Positions 48,978-59,758 of a DNA stretch of 64,000 nucleotides are shown piece after piece; the first letter of the stretch is position 1, and every line of letters starts with the position of its first letter. The stretch is taken from positions 264,348 to 328,347 of the forward strand of contig NZ_AUFE01000001.1 of assembly GCF_000426345.1 (NCBI RefSeq), in the 5' to 3' direction. Under the pieces are notes generated by a model. That model was given only the letters and a program-made list of their open reading frames with translations. It was not told the origin of the DNA and searched no databases. The DNA comes from Cupriavidus phytohabitans. GTDB lineage: Bacteria > Pseudomonadota > Gammaproteobacteria > Burkholderiales > Burkholderiaceae. The position numbers were made by a program, and so were the translations under genes.

Positions 48978-49460
48978 TCAGCCCTTGCGCGCGATGGTGT
49001 TGGTACGCTTGATCTTGTTCTGCAGCTGGATCACGCCGTAGATCAGCGCCTCGGCCGTCGGCGGGCAGCCCGGCACGTAGATATCCACCGGCACGATGCG
49101 GTCGCAGCCACGCACCACCGAGTACGAATAGTGGTAGTAGCCACCGCCGTTGGCGCACGAGCCCATCGAGATCACCCAGCGCGGTTCGGCCATCTGGTCG
49201 TAGACCTTGCGCAGCGCGGGGGCCATCTTGTTGCACAGCGTGCCGGCCACGATCATCACGTCCGACTGGCGCGGCGACGGGCGGAACACCACGCCGAAGC
49301 GGTCCAGATCGTAGCGCGCGGCGCCGGCATGCATCATTTCCACGGCACAGCAGGCCAGGCCGAAAGTCATCGGCCACAGCGACCCGGTGCGGGTCCAATT
49401 GATCAGCTTGTCAGCGGTAGTCGTGACAAAGCCTTCGTTGAGAACGCCTTCGATTGCCAT
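48978..49460 (-). CDS. nuoB: NADH-quinone oxidoreductase subunit B
   Basis: The 160-residue subunit that carries the terminal 4Fe-4S cluster N2, next to the quinone site. The ligands are the tandem cysteines in [12 protein letters not shown], one in [15 protein letters not shown] and one in [13 protein letters not shown]. It ends one base before nuoC begins. Confidence 0.97.
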   Translation of the reverse strand: MAIEGVLNEGFVTTTADKLINWTRTGSLWPMTFGLACCAVEMMHAGAARYDLDRFGVVFRPSPRQSDVMIVAGTLCNKMAPALRKVYDQMAEPRWVISMGSCANGGGYYHYSYSVVRGCDRIVPVDIYVPGCPPTAEALIYGVIQLQNKIKRTNTIARKG

Positions 49461-49466
49461 TTCACA

Positions 49467-49826
49467 TCACTCCCAATCGAGCGCGCCCTTTTTCCAGATG
49501 TAGACGAAGCCCACGATGAATTCCAGCAGAAACACGCCCATGGCGATGAAACCCGGCCAGCCGATATCCCTCAGGGCAACACCCCAGGGAAACAGGAAGG
49601 CGGTTTCGAGATCGAACAGGATAAAAAGGATGGCGATGAGGTAGTAGCGCACGTCGAACTTCATGCGCGCATCCTCGAACGCTTCGAAGCCGCACTCGTA
49701 CGGCGACAGCTTCGCGGGATCGGGCTTGTTCGGACCAAGGATCCGACCAATCGACATCAGTGCCACGCCGAGCACGACACCGAAGATGATGAAGATGAGA
49801 ACGGGGAAGTAGGCTTCGAGATTCAA
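49467..49826 (-). CDS. nuoA: NADH-quinone oxidoreductase subunit A
   Basis: A 119-residue membrane subunit with three helices. [20 protein letters not shown] carries the conserved loop cysteine, followed by [20 protein letters not shown]. First gene of the fourteen-gene nuoA-N operon; tRNA-Leu lies 166 bases upstream on the same strand. Confidence 0.96.
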   Translation of the reverse strand: MNLEAYFPVLIFIIFGVVLGVALMSIGRILGPNKPDPAKLSPYECGFEAFEDARMKFDVRYYLIAILFILFDLETAFLFPWGVALRDIGWPGFIAMGVFLLEFIVGFVYIWKKGALDWE

Positions 49827-49992
49827 GGTACGGCCAGCCTTATCTGGAATGTTGTCAACAGCACCAGCTGAAGCGGCGTCCTGTTGCCCACCCCAGGCGC
49901 TAAGCCACGAGAATCATGGCGCGCCGCCTTGCGGACTGCCGGAGCCCCACGCTCGGGTGCATTGCCCGGCCAGGGACTCCGATCAAGTTGTT

Positions 49993-50077
49993 TGGTGCCG
50001 ACGGCGAGACTCGAACTCGCACAGCTTTCGCCACTACCCCCTCAAGATAGCGTGTCTACCAATTTCACCACGTCGGC
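49993..50077 (-). tRNA. tRNA-Leu (anticodon GAG)
   Basis: The 85-base minus-strand sequence folds as a class II tRNA. The acceptor stem pairs GCCGACG with CGTCGGC, followed by an encoded ACCA end. The anticodon arm is CTATC-TTGAGGG-GGTAG with anticodon GAG (reads CUC/CUU). The variable arm is long, as in leucine tRNAs, and the T-arm contains GTTCGAGTC. Confidence 0.97.
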
Positions 50078-50189
50078 TGGGGGAGAAACAATATTGCCTG
50101 GCGCCGGGTTTTCAGGCCCTTCGGGACTCTCGCCGGGGCGTTCCGCCTTCGCTCAAGACCCATCGCTGGGGAATCGTTTCAAGCCTTGC

Positions 50190-50219
50190 ATTCTAACCTA
50201 AATTTCTTGCTTTGTTCAA
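50190..50219 (-). promoter_or_regulatory. predicted sigma-70 promoter of tRNA-Leu
   Basis: TTGAAC (50219-50214), 18 bases, then TAGAAT (50195-50190) on the minus strand. It lies between secG and the tRNA, about 110 bases before the mature tRNA end. It could also drive nuo transcription. Confidence 0.55.
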
Positions 50220-50265
50220 CGCACAACTGCAAAAAAACTCAGGAATCCGCCGCAAGGCAATCGGA

Positions 50266-50640
50266 TTATTTCGGTACAGCGGGGCCTGCGGGCGCCGAAG
50301 CGCCGGCCGCGGCGGCCGGGGCTGCGGCCGGTGCCGATGCGCCTGCCGTGGCCGGTGCCGAGGCCGGAGCGGCGCCCATCACGCCCAGCGATGCAGCGGG
50401 CTTGTAGTTGCCCAGCAACGTCAACGCCAGCGTGGACACGAAGAACAGCGTGGCCAGCACGGCGGTGGTGCGCGACAGGAAGTTTGCCGAGCCGGTGGCA
50501 CCGAACAGGCTGCCCGAGGCGCCCGAGCCGAATGCCGCGCCCACATCGGCGCCCTTGCCATGCTGGATCAGCACCAGACCAATCACGCCCAGGGCCGACA
50601 GCACCTGCAACACCACCAACAAAGTCTTGAAGATTGCCAT
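50266..50640 (-). CDS. secG: preprotein translocase subunit SecG
   Basis: The small SecYEG channel subunit, 124 residues. Two membrane helices (LLVVLQVLSALGVIGLVLIQ; TAVLATLFFVSTLALTLLG) flank the conserved loop GKGADVGAAFGSGASGSLFG. An Ala/Pro-rich C-terminal tail follows, common in this group. It lies after tpiA and before tRNA-Leu, the usual order in Burkholderiaceae. Confidence 0.96.
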   Translation of the reverse strand: MAIFKTLLVVLQVLSALGVIGLVLIQHGKGADVGAAFGSGASGSLFGATGSANFLSRTTAVLATLFFVSTLALTLLGNYKPAASLGVMGAAPASAPATAGASAPAAAPAAAAGASAPAGPAVPK

Positions 50641-50714
50641 TTGATTTAAATAAGCGTTACTTGCCTGGTTACTTCCTGATCGAAACCATCGAAACGACCC
50701 GGAACGGCCGGCAT

Positions 50715-51452
50715 TCAGGCGTTGCCGATCGCGAGAAAATCTTCCGATTTCAGCGAGGCGCCGCCAATCAGCCCCCCGTCGATATCGGCCATGGAAAACA
50801 GTTCGGCCGCGTTGTCCGGCTTTACGCTGCCGCCGTACAGGATGGCCATGCGCCCGGCCACGCCGGCGTCGCGGGCCGCCACCTTGCCGCGCAGGAAAGC
50901 ATGCACGGCTTGCGCCTGGGCGCTGGTCGCGGTCTTGCCGGTGCCGATCGCCCAGACCGGCTCGTAGGCCAGCACCACGCGGCTCAGCTGCTCCACCGAC
51001 AGCGCGTCCAGCACTGCCTGCAGCTGGCGGCCGACAACGGCCTCGGTCTGGCCTGCCTCGCGCTCGGCCAGCGTTTCGCCGACGCAGACCACCGGGACGA
51101 TGCCGAACTCCAGCGCGCGCAGCGCCTTGGCGGCGACGGCCTGGTCGGTTTCGCCATGGTAGGTGCGACGCTCCGAGTGGCCAACCAGCGCATAAGTGCA
51201 GCCGAACTCACCCAACATCGATGCAGCCACCTCGCCGGTAAAAGCGCCGCGCGCCTCCGCCGAGACATCCTGTGCACCCCAGGCCACTTGCGAGCCGTTC
51301 AGCACCGCCTGGCATTGTGCAAGATAGGGGAACGGTGCGCACACCGCCAGCGACGCATGCGCCACGCCGGCCTTGATTTCCTCCAGCAGCGCCGCGTTTG
51401 CAGCCAGGCTGCCATGCATCTTCCAGTTGCCGATGACGAGCTTTTGTCTCAC
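50715..51452 (-). CDS. tpiA: triose-phosphate isomerase
   Basis: The glycolytic/gluconeogenic TIM-barrel enzyme that interconverts dihydroxyacetone phosphate and glyceraldehyde 3-phosphate. Active-site residues are visible: Lys in VIGNWKMHG, His in VGHSERR and Glu in [12 protein letters not shown]. The phosphate-binding loop is [11 protein letters not shown] choose a GTG start at 51452 (reads (M)RQKLVIGN), which has a strong GGAGGGG upstream and gives the normal 245 residues; the ATG at 51524 adds 24 unconserved residues. Confidence 0.96.
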   Translation of the reverse strand: MRQKLVIGNWKMHGSLAANAALLEEIKAGVAHASLAVCAPFPYLAQCQAVLNGSQVAWGAQDVSAEARGAFTGEVAASMLGEFGCTYALVGHSERRTYHGETDQAVAAKALRALEFGIVPVVCVGETLAEREAGQTEAVVGRQLQAVLDALSVEQLSRVVLAYEPVWAIGTGKTATSAQAQAVHAFLRGKVAARDAGVAGRMAILYGGSVKPDNAAELFSMADIDGGLIGGASLKSEDFLAIGNA

Positions 51453-51508
51453 GAGGTGCCCCTCCCAAATCAAACCCGCTATTGTAGCGTGTGGCAGGGG
51501 CGGGACGC

Positions 51509-51539
51509 TACCGCCGCCCGACAACGGCGGGCGGCGGTA
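51509..51539. repeat. strong inverted repeat between qor-like gene and tpiA
   Basis: A perfect 12-bp stem (TACCGCCGCCCG with its complement) and a seven-base loop. Four T follow on the plus strand only, so on the coding (minus) strand it is a hairpin without a T-run. Confidence 0.6.
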
Positions 51540-51580
51540 TTTTGTCGCGTGGATTCAGCGCCGGCACACGGCGCACGGCA

Positions 51581-52585
51581 TCACCAGGTCAGCACGATCT
51601 TGCCGATATGCTCGCTCGACTCCATCAGGCGGTGCGCGTCGGCGGCCTGCGCGGCGGGGAAGACCTGGTGGATCACCGGCTTGATCTTGCCCGCAGCCAG
51701 CAGCGGCCACACCTGCTCGTGCAGCGCCGCGGCAATCTTGCCCTTGAACGACGCCGGACGCGGTCGCAGCGTCGAGCCGGTCACGGTGATGCGGCGGCGC
51801 AGGATATCGCCCAGCGGGATCTCGGCCTTGGCGCCACCCAGCAGCGCGATGATGACGATGCGGCCATCGTCGGCGATGCACTTCAGCTCGCGCGCCAGGT
51901 ACGGGCCGGCGACCATGTCGAGGATCACGTCGACGCCCTTGCCGCCGGTCAGCGCGGCTACCTCGGCAACGAAGTCCTGCGTCTTGTAGTTGATCGCGCG
52001 ATCGGCGCCCAGGTCCTCGCACGCCTTGCACTTTTCATCGGTGCCGGCGGTGACGAACACCGTGAAGCCCAGCGCCTTCGCAATCTGGATCGCGGTGGTG
52101 CCAATGCCGCTGGAGCCGCCCTGGATCAGCAGCGTTTCGTCCTTGCCGCGCGGGCCCTGGCCCAGGTAACCGCGGTCGAATACATTGCTCCACACCGTGA
52201 AAAAGGTTTCCGGCAGCGCGGCGGCTTCGATATCGCTGAGACCGTCAGGCGCCGGCAATACCTGCGCCAGCGGCGCGGTGCAAAGCTGCGCGTAGCCGCC
52301 GCCCTGCACCAGCGCGCAGACGCGATCGCCAACCTTCAAGCCGAAGCGGTTGTCGGCATGCGACAGGTCGCCGCCGACCACCACGCCTGCCACTTCGAGG
52401 CCAGGCAGGTCCGACGCACCCGGCGGCACCGGATAGTTGCCGGTGCGCTGGAACACGTCCGGGCGGTTCACGCCGGCTGCCGCCACGCGGATCAGCACCT
52501 CGCCTGCGGCGGGCACGGGATCGGGCCGCTCGGTCAGCTGGAGGACTTCGGGGGCGCCGTATTCGCGGATCTCGATGGCTTGCAT
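51581..52585 (-). CDS. NAD(P)H-quinone oxidoreductase, zeta-crystallin type
   Basis: A 334-residue medium-chain dehydrogenase without catalytic zinc. It has AAGVNRPDVFQRTGNYPVPP, LPGLEVAGVVVG, the Rossmann motif GGSSGIGTTAIQIAKALGF and GADRAINYKTQDF. The PIG3/Qor-like family reduces quinones with NADPH. The start at 52585 has AGGAG nine bases upstream. It lies between pnp and tpiA, as in related genomes. Confidence 0.92.
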   Translation of the reverse strand: MQAIEIREYGAPEVLQLTERPDPVPAAGEVLIRVAAAGVNRPDVFQRTGNYPVPPGASDLPGLEVAGVVVGGDLSHADNRFGLKVGDRVCALVQGGGYAQLCTAPLAQVLPAPDGLSDIEAAALPETFFTVWSNVFDRGYLGQGPRGKDETLLIQGGSSGIGTTAIQIAKALGFTVFVTAGTDEKCKACEDLGADRAINYKTQDFVAEVAALTGGKGVDVILDMVAGPYLARELKCIADDGRIVIIALLGGAKAEIPLGDILRRRITVTGSTLRPRPASFKGKIAAALHEQVWPLLAAGKIKPVIHQVFPAAQAADAHRLMESSEHIGKIVLTW

Positions 52586-52650
52586 GCTTCTTTGCTCCTT
52601 GTCTTTGCTCGGTGTGAGGCTTTGCTCGATGGGTTGCCGCAGTGTAAACA

Positions 52651-52683
52651 AAAAAACGGCCGGGCATCGCCCGGCCGTTTTTT
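52651..52683 (-). terminator. intrinsic terminator after pnp
   Basis: A 15-bp perfect stem (AAAAAACGGCCGGGC) with a three-base loop and flanking A/T runs. It is 49 bases past the pnp stop and works in either direction by sequence. Confidence 0.9.
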
Positions 52684-52731
52684 CCGCGGCACCGCCTTAC
52701 GGCGGCACCGTTGGGACAGCGACTGCCCCGC

Positions 52732-54906
<2,175 letters not shown>

Positions 54907-55245
54907 GTGCATTCCTTGTCTTGCGTGCACGCCGCAATCGTTGCGCAGCGTGCCACGCCTGCGTTCTCAGCCGCAGGCTAACTGCCGGAGACAGCTGCAG
55001 TCGCAGGGAAGTGCTATGCCATTCCAGCGCGGCACTGTTGCCGATGCCGCGCTGGAATGACACAAAGCCCTGTTTCCTTGGCCGATCCGGATACTAAACC
55101 CAGAAAAAAGAACAACTTACTCCGTTGCGCGCCTTGCCGCAACGGGGTTCCGGCGAATCCAGATCCTCGCCGGAAGCAGTGAAGCGAAAATCACTCCAAC
55201 AATCTGCAGCATTACCGGCCGGCGCGGAATCGCCCGGCCAGAAAT

Positions 55246-55281
55246 GCAAAATGCCTGCCCCAGCAATGCTGAAGCAGGCAT
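55246..55281 (-). terminator. terminator between rpsO and pnp
   Basis: On the minus strand an 8-bp outer stem (ATGCCTGC with GCAGGCAT) with an inner CAGCA/TGCTG stem is followed by TTTT. It lies about 70 bases past rpsO and would limit read-through into pnp. The other 440 bases of this gap hold no gene; the pnp promoter and its 5' leader must lie here. Confidence 0.7.
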
Positions 55282-55350
55282 CCAGGCCTCACGCGAAACC
55301 GTGCAAACCCAGGAATCGCGCTGCCATCGTACGCAACCTCTTGCGCGAGC

Positions 55351-55620
55351 TTATTTGCGCAGGCCCAGCTTTTCGATCAGGGCGCGGTAGCGGTCGGCAT
55401 CGTTGGACTTGAGGTAGTCCAGCAGGCGGCGGCGGCGGCTCACCATGCGCAGCAGGCCGCGGCGGCTGTGGTGATCCTTCATGTTGGCCTTGAAGTGCGG
55501 GGTCAGTTCGTTGATGCGGGTGGTCAGCAGGGCCACTTGCACTTCGGGGCTGCCGGTGTCGTTGGCGCCACGGGCGAACTGCTTGATGACTTCGGACTTG
55601 TTGATATCGGCGACTGCCAT
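55351..55620 (-). CDS. rpsO: 30S ribosomal protein S15
   Basis: S15 (uS15) binds 16S rRNA early in small-subunit assembly. The 89-residue protein has the conserved [39 protein letters not shown] and [14 protein letters not shown]15 commonly represses its own translation through the 5' leader; about 100 bases of leader are available. Confidence 0.98.
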   Translation of the reverse strand: MAVADINKSEVIKQFARGANDTGSPEVQVALLTTRINELTPHFKANMKDHHSRRGLLRMVSRRRRLLDYLKSNDADRYRALIEKLGLRK

Positions 55621-55725
55621 GATGATTTCCTTTCACTTGCGACCGCCACAGCGCGGGATGCGCCGCATGCGTCGTGTCACGGATTTGCCGCCATCCGGCC
55701 AGGAGCCAGGCGACGACAGCCGCGC

Positions 55726-55731
55726 ATTATA
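55726..55731 (-). promoter_or_regulatory. predicted -10 box of the rpsO promoter
   Basis: A perfect TATAAT on the minus strand about 106 bases before the rpsO ATG. The -35 region is weak (TTCTCC at 17 bases). Confidence 0.45.
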
Positions 55732-55797
55732 GCCGAAAAGGCGCGCGAGGAGAATCGGAACTCCCGCGCGGCCTTCCGGCGCTCAGGGGGCGCTCTA

Positions 55798-57054
55798 TCA
55801 AGGACGCTCCATCCGGCACGTGGTCGGCAGCGTGGTCTGCGCCGCCTTCAGCTTGCGCACGGTGCGGAAGCCGTAGCCCGAGCCCTCGTTGTCGAACCGC
55901 ACCGCACCGCCCTGCTTGTCCATCACGGACACATAGAGCGGCTGCAGCACCTGGTGGTCCTCCGCGCGGATTGTAGCTTCATGGAAGTCGTTGACGTAGC
56001 GCATGTTCTCCAGCGTCCGCGCCACCCTGACCGCGTCGGTGGTGCCCGCCTTCTCGATGGCGCGTGCCAGCATTTCCACCATCATCTGCATGCGCAGATG
56101 CACGTAATCGTCCTTCGGCTCGGGGTAACGCGCCCGGAACTGCTGGTAAAACGCATCCGAGGCAGCGCCGCCCACGTTCGGGTGCCATTCGGCCACGGCC
56201 AGCACGCGGCCAACGCCAGCATCGCCCATTGCCGCCGGGGCGCCCAGGCCGTTGCCGTAGAACGTGTAGAACTTGGCCTGCAGCCCGCCCTCGCGTGCCG
56301 CCTTGACCATCAGGGTCAGGTCGTTGCCCCAGTTGCCGGTGATGACCGCATCGGCGCCGCTCGCCTTGATCTTGGCGATATAGGGGGCAAAATCCTTGAT
56401 CTTGCCGATAGGATGGAATTCGTCGCCGACAATCTGTATGTCCGGGCGGCGCGCGGCCAGCATCTCGCGCGCCGAACGCGCCACCTGATGGCCGAAGCTG
56501 TAGTCCTGGTCGATCAGATAGACCTTGCGCACGGACTGGTCCTGCCTGATCACCTCGGTCAGCGCCTGCATGCGCATGTCGGCGCTGGCGTCGAAACGGA
56601 AATGCCAGAAGCTGCAGTTCTCGTTGGTCAGGCTGGGATCGACCGCCGAATAGTTCAGGAACAGCACGCGCGCATCGGGCTGGCGCGCATTGTGCCGGTT
56701 GATGGCAGAGACCAGTGCCCCGGCCACGGCCGAACTGTTGCCCTGCAGGACGAAGGGAATGCGCCGGTCGGTCAGGGCGCGGAACTGGATCAGGCTCTCA
56801 TCGACATTGCCCTTGCTGTCGAACGTCACCAGCTCGAAGGGTCGCGCGCCCTCGGCGGTCTTGACGCCGCCGCGGGCATTGACGCGTTCGATCGCCAGGC
56901 GCAGGTTGCGCGCCACGGCATCGCCCGCGTTGGCGAACGGGCCGGAAAGTCCGTCGATCATCCCCAGGCGGATCGGCTCCTGAGCGGACGCGCCCGCTGC
57001 CACTGCCAACAACAAGCCGCCCAGCCAACCTCGCAACCGCGCCACACCCTGCAT
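55798..57054 (-). CDS. branched-chain amino acid type ABC transporter binding protein
   Basis: A 418-residue periplasmic binding protein of the Leu/Ile/Val-binding (PBP type 1) family. The signal peptide ends near AVAAGASA. The mature part begins EPIRLGMIDGLSGPFANAGD and has SLTNENCSFWHFRFDASADM, YLIDQDYSFGHQVARSAREM and ADAVITGNWGNDLTLMVKAA. No permease or ATPase genes are adjacent, so its transporter is elsewhere or unknown. The start at 57054 has GGGAGA upstream. The ligand cannot be told. Confidence 0.88.
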   Translation of the reverse strand: MQGVARLRGWLGGLLLAVAAGASAQEPIRLGMIDGLSGPFANAGDAVARNLRLAIERVNARGGVKTAEGARPFELVTFDSKGNVDESLIQFRALTDRRIPFVLQGNSSAVAGALVSAINRHNARQPDARVLFLNYSAVDPSLTNENCSFWHFRFDASADMRMQALTEVIRQDQSVRKVYLIDQDYSFGHQVARSAREMLAARRPDIQIVGDEFHPIGKIKDFAPYIAKIKASGADAVITGNWGNDLTLMVKAAREGGLQAKFYTFYGNGLGAPAAMGDAGVGRVLAVAEWHPNVGGAASDAFYQQFRARYPEPKDDYVHLRMQMMVEMLARAIEKAGTTDAVRVARTLENMRYVNDFHEATIRAEDHQVLQPLYVSVMDKQGGAVRFDNEGSGYGFRTVRKLKAAQTTLPTTCRMERP

Positions 57055-57254
57055 AGTCTCTCCCGGAAAGCGGTGGATGGTACGGCAGCACGCCGGTCCG
57101 GTGCAAATGACGCCCGCGTGCACCGCCTCCGCCGGGATTTGGCGCGGATCCCATCATATTGCGCGAAGAAGCGGCAGAAAGCAGCGCCAAGGCCACACAA
57201 TGGCAGGCGTGGGACTACACTCTCGATATCAGCAAAGCATTGACCGAGGCCGTC

Positions 57255-57788
57255 ATGAACCCTGCAATTGCCGGCGGTGCCCGCCGGCTCACCCTGGCGC
57301 TTGCCGCAGCCCTGCTCTGTGCCTGCACCACGCTGATGCCGGTCCAGGAAGGCACCAAGCTGGTCGGCCAACCCAAGGCTGCGGTCCAGGCGAGGTTCGG
57401 GCCGCCCACGGACATCTACAACTTGCCCGACGGCACCTCGCGCTGGATCTATTCCCAGCAGCCGATGGGCCAGTACGCCTATGGCGCCGAATTCGACCGC
57501 AACGGCAACCTCACGAGCTTCCGCAACATGCTGTCGACGCTGGAGCTGTATAAGGCGCAGGTCGGCACCTGGACCCGGGAGGACGTCGCCGAGCACTTCG
57601 GCGTGACGCGGCTGCCGGTCGAGTATTTTCCGCGGATGCGCAATGAGGTCTGGTCCTACCGCTTCCGCCATGAAGACGTATGGCCGTCGCTGTTCCACTT
57701 CTATTTCGACGATGCCGGCGTGCTGCGCCGGACCCAGATCACGCCCGACCCGCTCTACGACCCCGATGAAAGATTCCGCCGATGGTAG
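57255..57788 (+). CDS. small BamE/OmlA-like lipoprotein
   Basis: A 177-residue predicted lipoprotein. The N-terminus after the ATG at 57255 ends in the lipobox-like LLCAC. The mature part has TLMPVQEGTKLVGQPKAAV and RFGPPTDIYNLPDGTSRWIY, the pattern of the SmpA/OmlA fold, in which a short motif of Pro/Thr is followed by a Trp/Tyr beta-strand. BamE itself is shorter, so this is probably a paralog. I start at 57255; the frame is open upstream but without a signal peptide at its N-terminus. Confidence 0.78.
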   Translation: MNPAIAGGARRLTLALAAALLCACTTLMPVQEGTKLVGQPKAAVQARFGPPTDIYNLPDGTSRWIYSQQPMGQYAYGAEFDRNGNLTSFRNMLSTLELYKAQVGTWTREDVAEHFGVTRLPVEYFPRMRNEVWSYRFRHEDVWPSLFHFYFDDAGVLRRTQITPDPLYDPDERFRRW

Positions 57789-57797
57789 GCGCACATG

Positions 57798-57836
57798 AAA
57801 AAGCCCGCCATCCCCGGGTCGGGAATGGCGGGCTTG
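57798..57836 (-). terminator. terminator after leuA
   Basis: A 11-bp stem (AAGCCCGCCAT with ATGGCGGGCTT) extended by a GGG/CCC pairing past a mismatch, with TTTTT on the minus strand. It lies 54 bases past the leuA stop and also shields the converging lipoprotein gene. Confidence 0.8.
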
Positions 57837-57889
57837 GTCCGTACGCTCAGGCCGGGTAAGCCATCCGCCGCCTAACGCAGAAGCCTTGG

Positions 57890-59431
57890 TCAGATCTGCG
57901 GGTTGATCTTCTGCACGGCCTTGTCGTGCAGCTTGTTCAGCGCGGCCAGGTAGGCCTTGGCCGATGCGGCGACGATATCCGGGTCGGTGCCCACGCCGTT
58001 GACGATGCGGCCGGCCTTGGACAGGCGCACGGTCACTTCGCCCTGGGCCTCGGTACCACCGGTGATCGCGTTCACCGAGTACAGCACCATCTCGGCGCCG
58101 CTGGACACGCGCGACTCGATCGCATGCAGCGTGGCGTCCACGGGGCCGTTGCCCTCGCCTTCGCCGCTCTGCTCCTGGCCGTCCATGCTGAACACCACGC
58201 GTGCATGCGGGCGCTCGCCGGTCTCGGAACGCTGCGACAGCGAAATGAAGCGGAAGTGCTCGTTCGCGTCATGCTGCGCCTCGTTCGAGACGATCGCCAT
58301 GATGTCTTCGTCGAAGATCTCGGCCTTCTGGTCGGCCAGCTCCTTGAAGCGGGTGAAGGCGGCGTTGACTTCGCTCTCGCTGTCGAGCTCGATGCCGAGC
58401 TCCTGCAGGCGCTGCTTGAAGGCATTGCGGCCCGACAGCTTGCCCAGCACGATCTTGTTGGCGGTCCAGCCCACGTCCTCCGCGCGCATGATCTCGTAGG
58501 TGTCGCGCGCCTTGAGCACGCCATCCTGGTGGATGCCCGAGGCATGCGCAAAGGCGTTGGCGCCGACCACAGCCTTGTTCGGCTGCACCACGAAACCGGT
58601 GATCTGCGATACCAGCTTGGAGGCCGGCACGATCTGCGTGGTGTCCACGCCGACGTCCATGTTGAAGTAGTCGCGGCGGGTCTTCACCGCCATCACCACC
58701 TCTTCCAGGCTGGTGTTGCCAGCGCGTTCGCCCAGGCCGTTGATGGTGCACTCGACCTGGCGCGCGCCGCCCAGCTTGACCGCGGCCAGCGAGTTGGCCA
58801 CAGCCATGCCGAGGTCGTTATGGCAGTGCACCGACCAGATCGCCTTGTCCGAATTCGGAATGCGCTCGCGCACCGAGCGGATCAGCTCCGCGTAGCCTTC
58901 CGGCACGGCATAGCCCACGGTGTCCGGGAGGTTGATGGTGGTCGCGCCCTCTGCGATCACGCCTTCGAGCACGCGGCACAGGAAGTCCATGTCCGAGCGG
59001 CTGCCGTCTTCGGGCGAGAACTCGATATCGTCGGTGAACTGGCGCGCAAAGCGCACTGCCAGGCGGGCCTGCTCGTACACCTGGTCCGGCGTCATGCGCA
59101 GCTTCTTCTCCATGTGCAGCGCAGACGTAGCGATAAAGGTGTGGATGCGGAACGAGTTGGCGGGCTTGAGCGCCTCGGCCGCGCGGGCGATGTCCTTGTC
59201 GTTGGCGCGGGCCAGCGAGCAGATGGTCGAGTCCTTCACCACCTGGGCGATCGCGCGGATGGCTTCGAAGTCGCCATTGGAGCTGGCCGCAAAGCCGGCC
59301 TCGATCACATCGACCCTCAGGCGTTCCAGCTGGCGCGCGATGCGGATCTTTTCCTCGCGGGTCATGGAAGCGCCGGGCGACTGCTCGCCGTCACGCAAGG
59401 TGGTGTCGAAAATGATGAGTTTGTCAGACAT
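57890..59431 (-). CDS. leuA: 2-isopropylmalate synthase
   Basis: LeuA catalyses the first committed step of leucine synthesis, condensing acetyl-CoA and 2-ketoisovalerate. The 513-residue protein begins [20 protein letters not shown] (metal Asp and catalytic Arg), has [20 protein letters not shown] (metal His pair) and the catalytic region [13 protein letters not shown]. The C-terminal regulatory domain, which binds leucine for feedback inhibition, includes [18 protein letters not shown]. The upstream leader looks like a leucine attenuator. Confidence 0.97.
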   Translation of the reverse strand: MSDKLIIFDTTLRDGEQSPGASMTREEKIRIARQLERLRVDVIEAGFAASSNGDFEAIRAIAQVVKDSTICSLARANDKDIARAAEALKPANSFRIHTFIATSALHMEKKLRMTPDQVYEQARLAVRFARQFTDDIEFSPEDGSRSDMDFLCRVLEGVIAEGATTINLPDTVGYAVPEGYAELIRSVRERIPNSDKAIWSVHCHNDLGMAVANSLAAVKLGGARQVECTINGLGERAGNTSLEEVVMAVKTRRDYFNMDVGVDTTQIVPASKLVSQITGFVVQPNKAVVGANAFAHASGIHQDGVLKARDTYEIMRAEDVGWTANKIVLGKLSGRNAFKQRLQELGIELDSESEVNAAFTRFKELADQKAEIFDEDIMAIVSNEAQHDANEHFRFISLSQRSETGERPHARVVFSMDGQEQSGEGEGNGPVDATLHAIESRVSSGAEMVLYSVNAITGGTEAQGEVTVRLSKAGRIVNGVGTDPDIVAASAKAYLAALNKLHDKAVQKINPQI

Positions 59432-59526
59432 TTTGTGGAGCTCCTGAGTAGCTTCTGGTGTGCTGTCCCCGGCCTGCCGTGTCCGGGCTTACCGCCTGTT
59501 CCGCGCTCCACGGCTGTGGAATGCAA

Positions 59527-59560
59527 AACGCCCCGGCGTGCACGAGCAGGCCGGGGCGTT
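59527..59560 (-). terminator. predicted leuA attenuator terminator
   Basis: A 10-bp perfect stem (AACGCCCCGG with CCGGGGCGTT) and a 14-base loop, ending in TTTT on the minus strand. It lies between the leader peptide and leuA, about 95 bases before the leuA ATG. Placed there, it would block leuA transcription unless the leader fold changes. Confidence 0.7.
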
Positions 59561-59578
59561 GGTGTTCCTTACGGATTC

Positions 59579-59608
59579 CGCGCTAAGGGTAGCGTTGTCC
59601 TCAGCGCG
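59579..59608 (-). promoter_or_regulatory. hairpin overlapping the leader peptide stop codon
   Basis: CGCGCTGAGG pairs with CCTTAGCGCG (one G-T pair) across a 10-base loop; the TGA stop of the leader is inside the 5' arm. A ribosome on the leader would control whether it forms, as for pause or antiterminator hairpins in attenuators. Confidence 0.5.
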
Positions 59609-59681
59609 CGCGCGTCCCGACCTGATGGCCTAGTAGGCCACCTAGGGTGGTGCGGGCGAGTAGGACTTGGCGCGAAATCAT
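59601..59681 (-). CDS. leucine-rich leader peptide of leuA (leuL-like)
   Basis: A 26-codon frame on the minus strand that starts MISRQVLLARTT and continues LGGLLGHQ before a TGA. It has five leucines, four of them CTA, a codon expected to be very rare in this GC-rich genome. The stop is followed by a terminator-like hairpin and then leuA. This is the standard plan of an amino acid attenuator. No ribosome binding site precedes the ATG; the predicted transcription start is on the ATG itself. Too short for most gene callers. Confidence 0.7.
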   Translation of the reverse strand: MISRQVLLARTTLGGLLGHQVGTRAR

Positions 59682-59688
59682 GGGAGCG

Positions 59689-59717
59689 ACTATAGCTGGT
59701 TTGGCGCGCAGGTGCAA
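59689..59717 (-). promoter_or_regulatory. predicted sigma-70 promoter of the leuA leader
   Basis: TTGCAC (59717-59712), 17 bases, then TATAGT (59694-59689) on the minus strand. This is a near-consensus promoter at ideal spacing. Seven bases follow before the leader ATG at 59681. The -35 box lies just 42 bases past the stop of the BON-LysM gene. Confidence 0.7.
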
Positions 59718-59758
59718 TACAGGGTTTTGCCGAACGCGCCCGCTTGCCGCCGCGCTTT

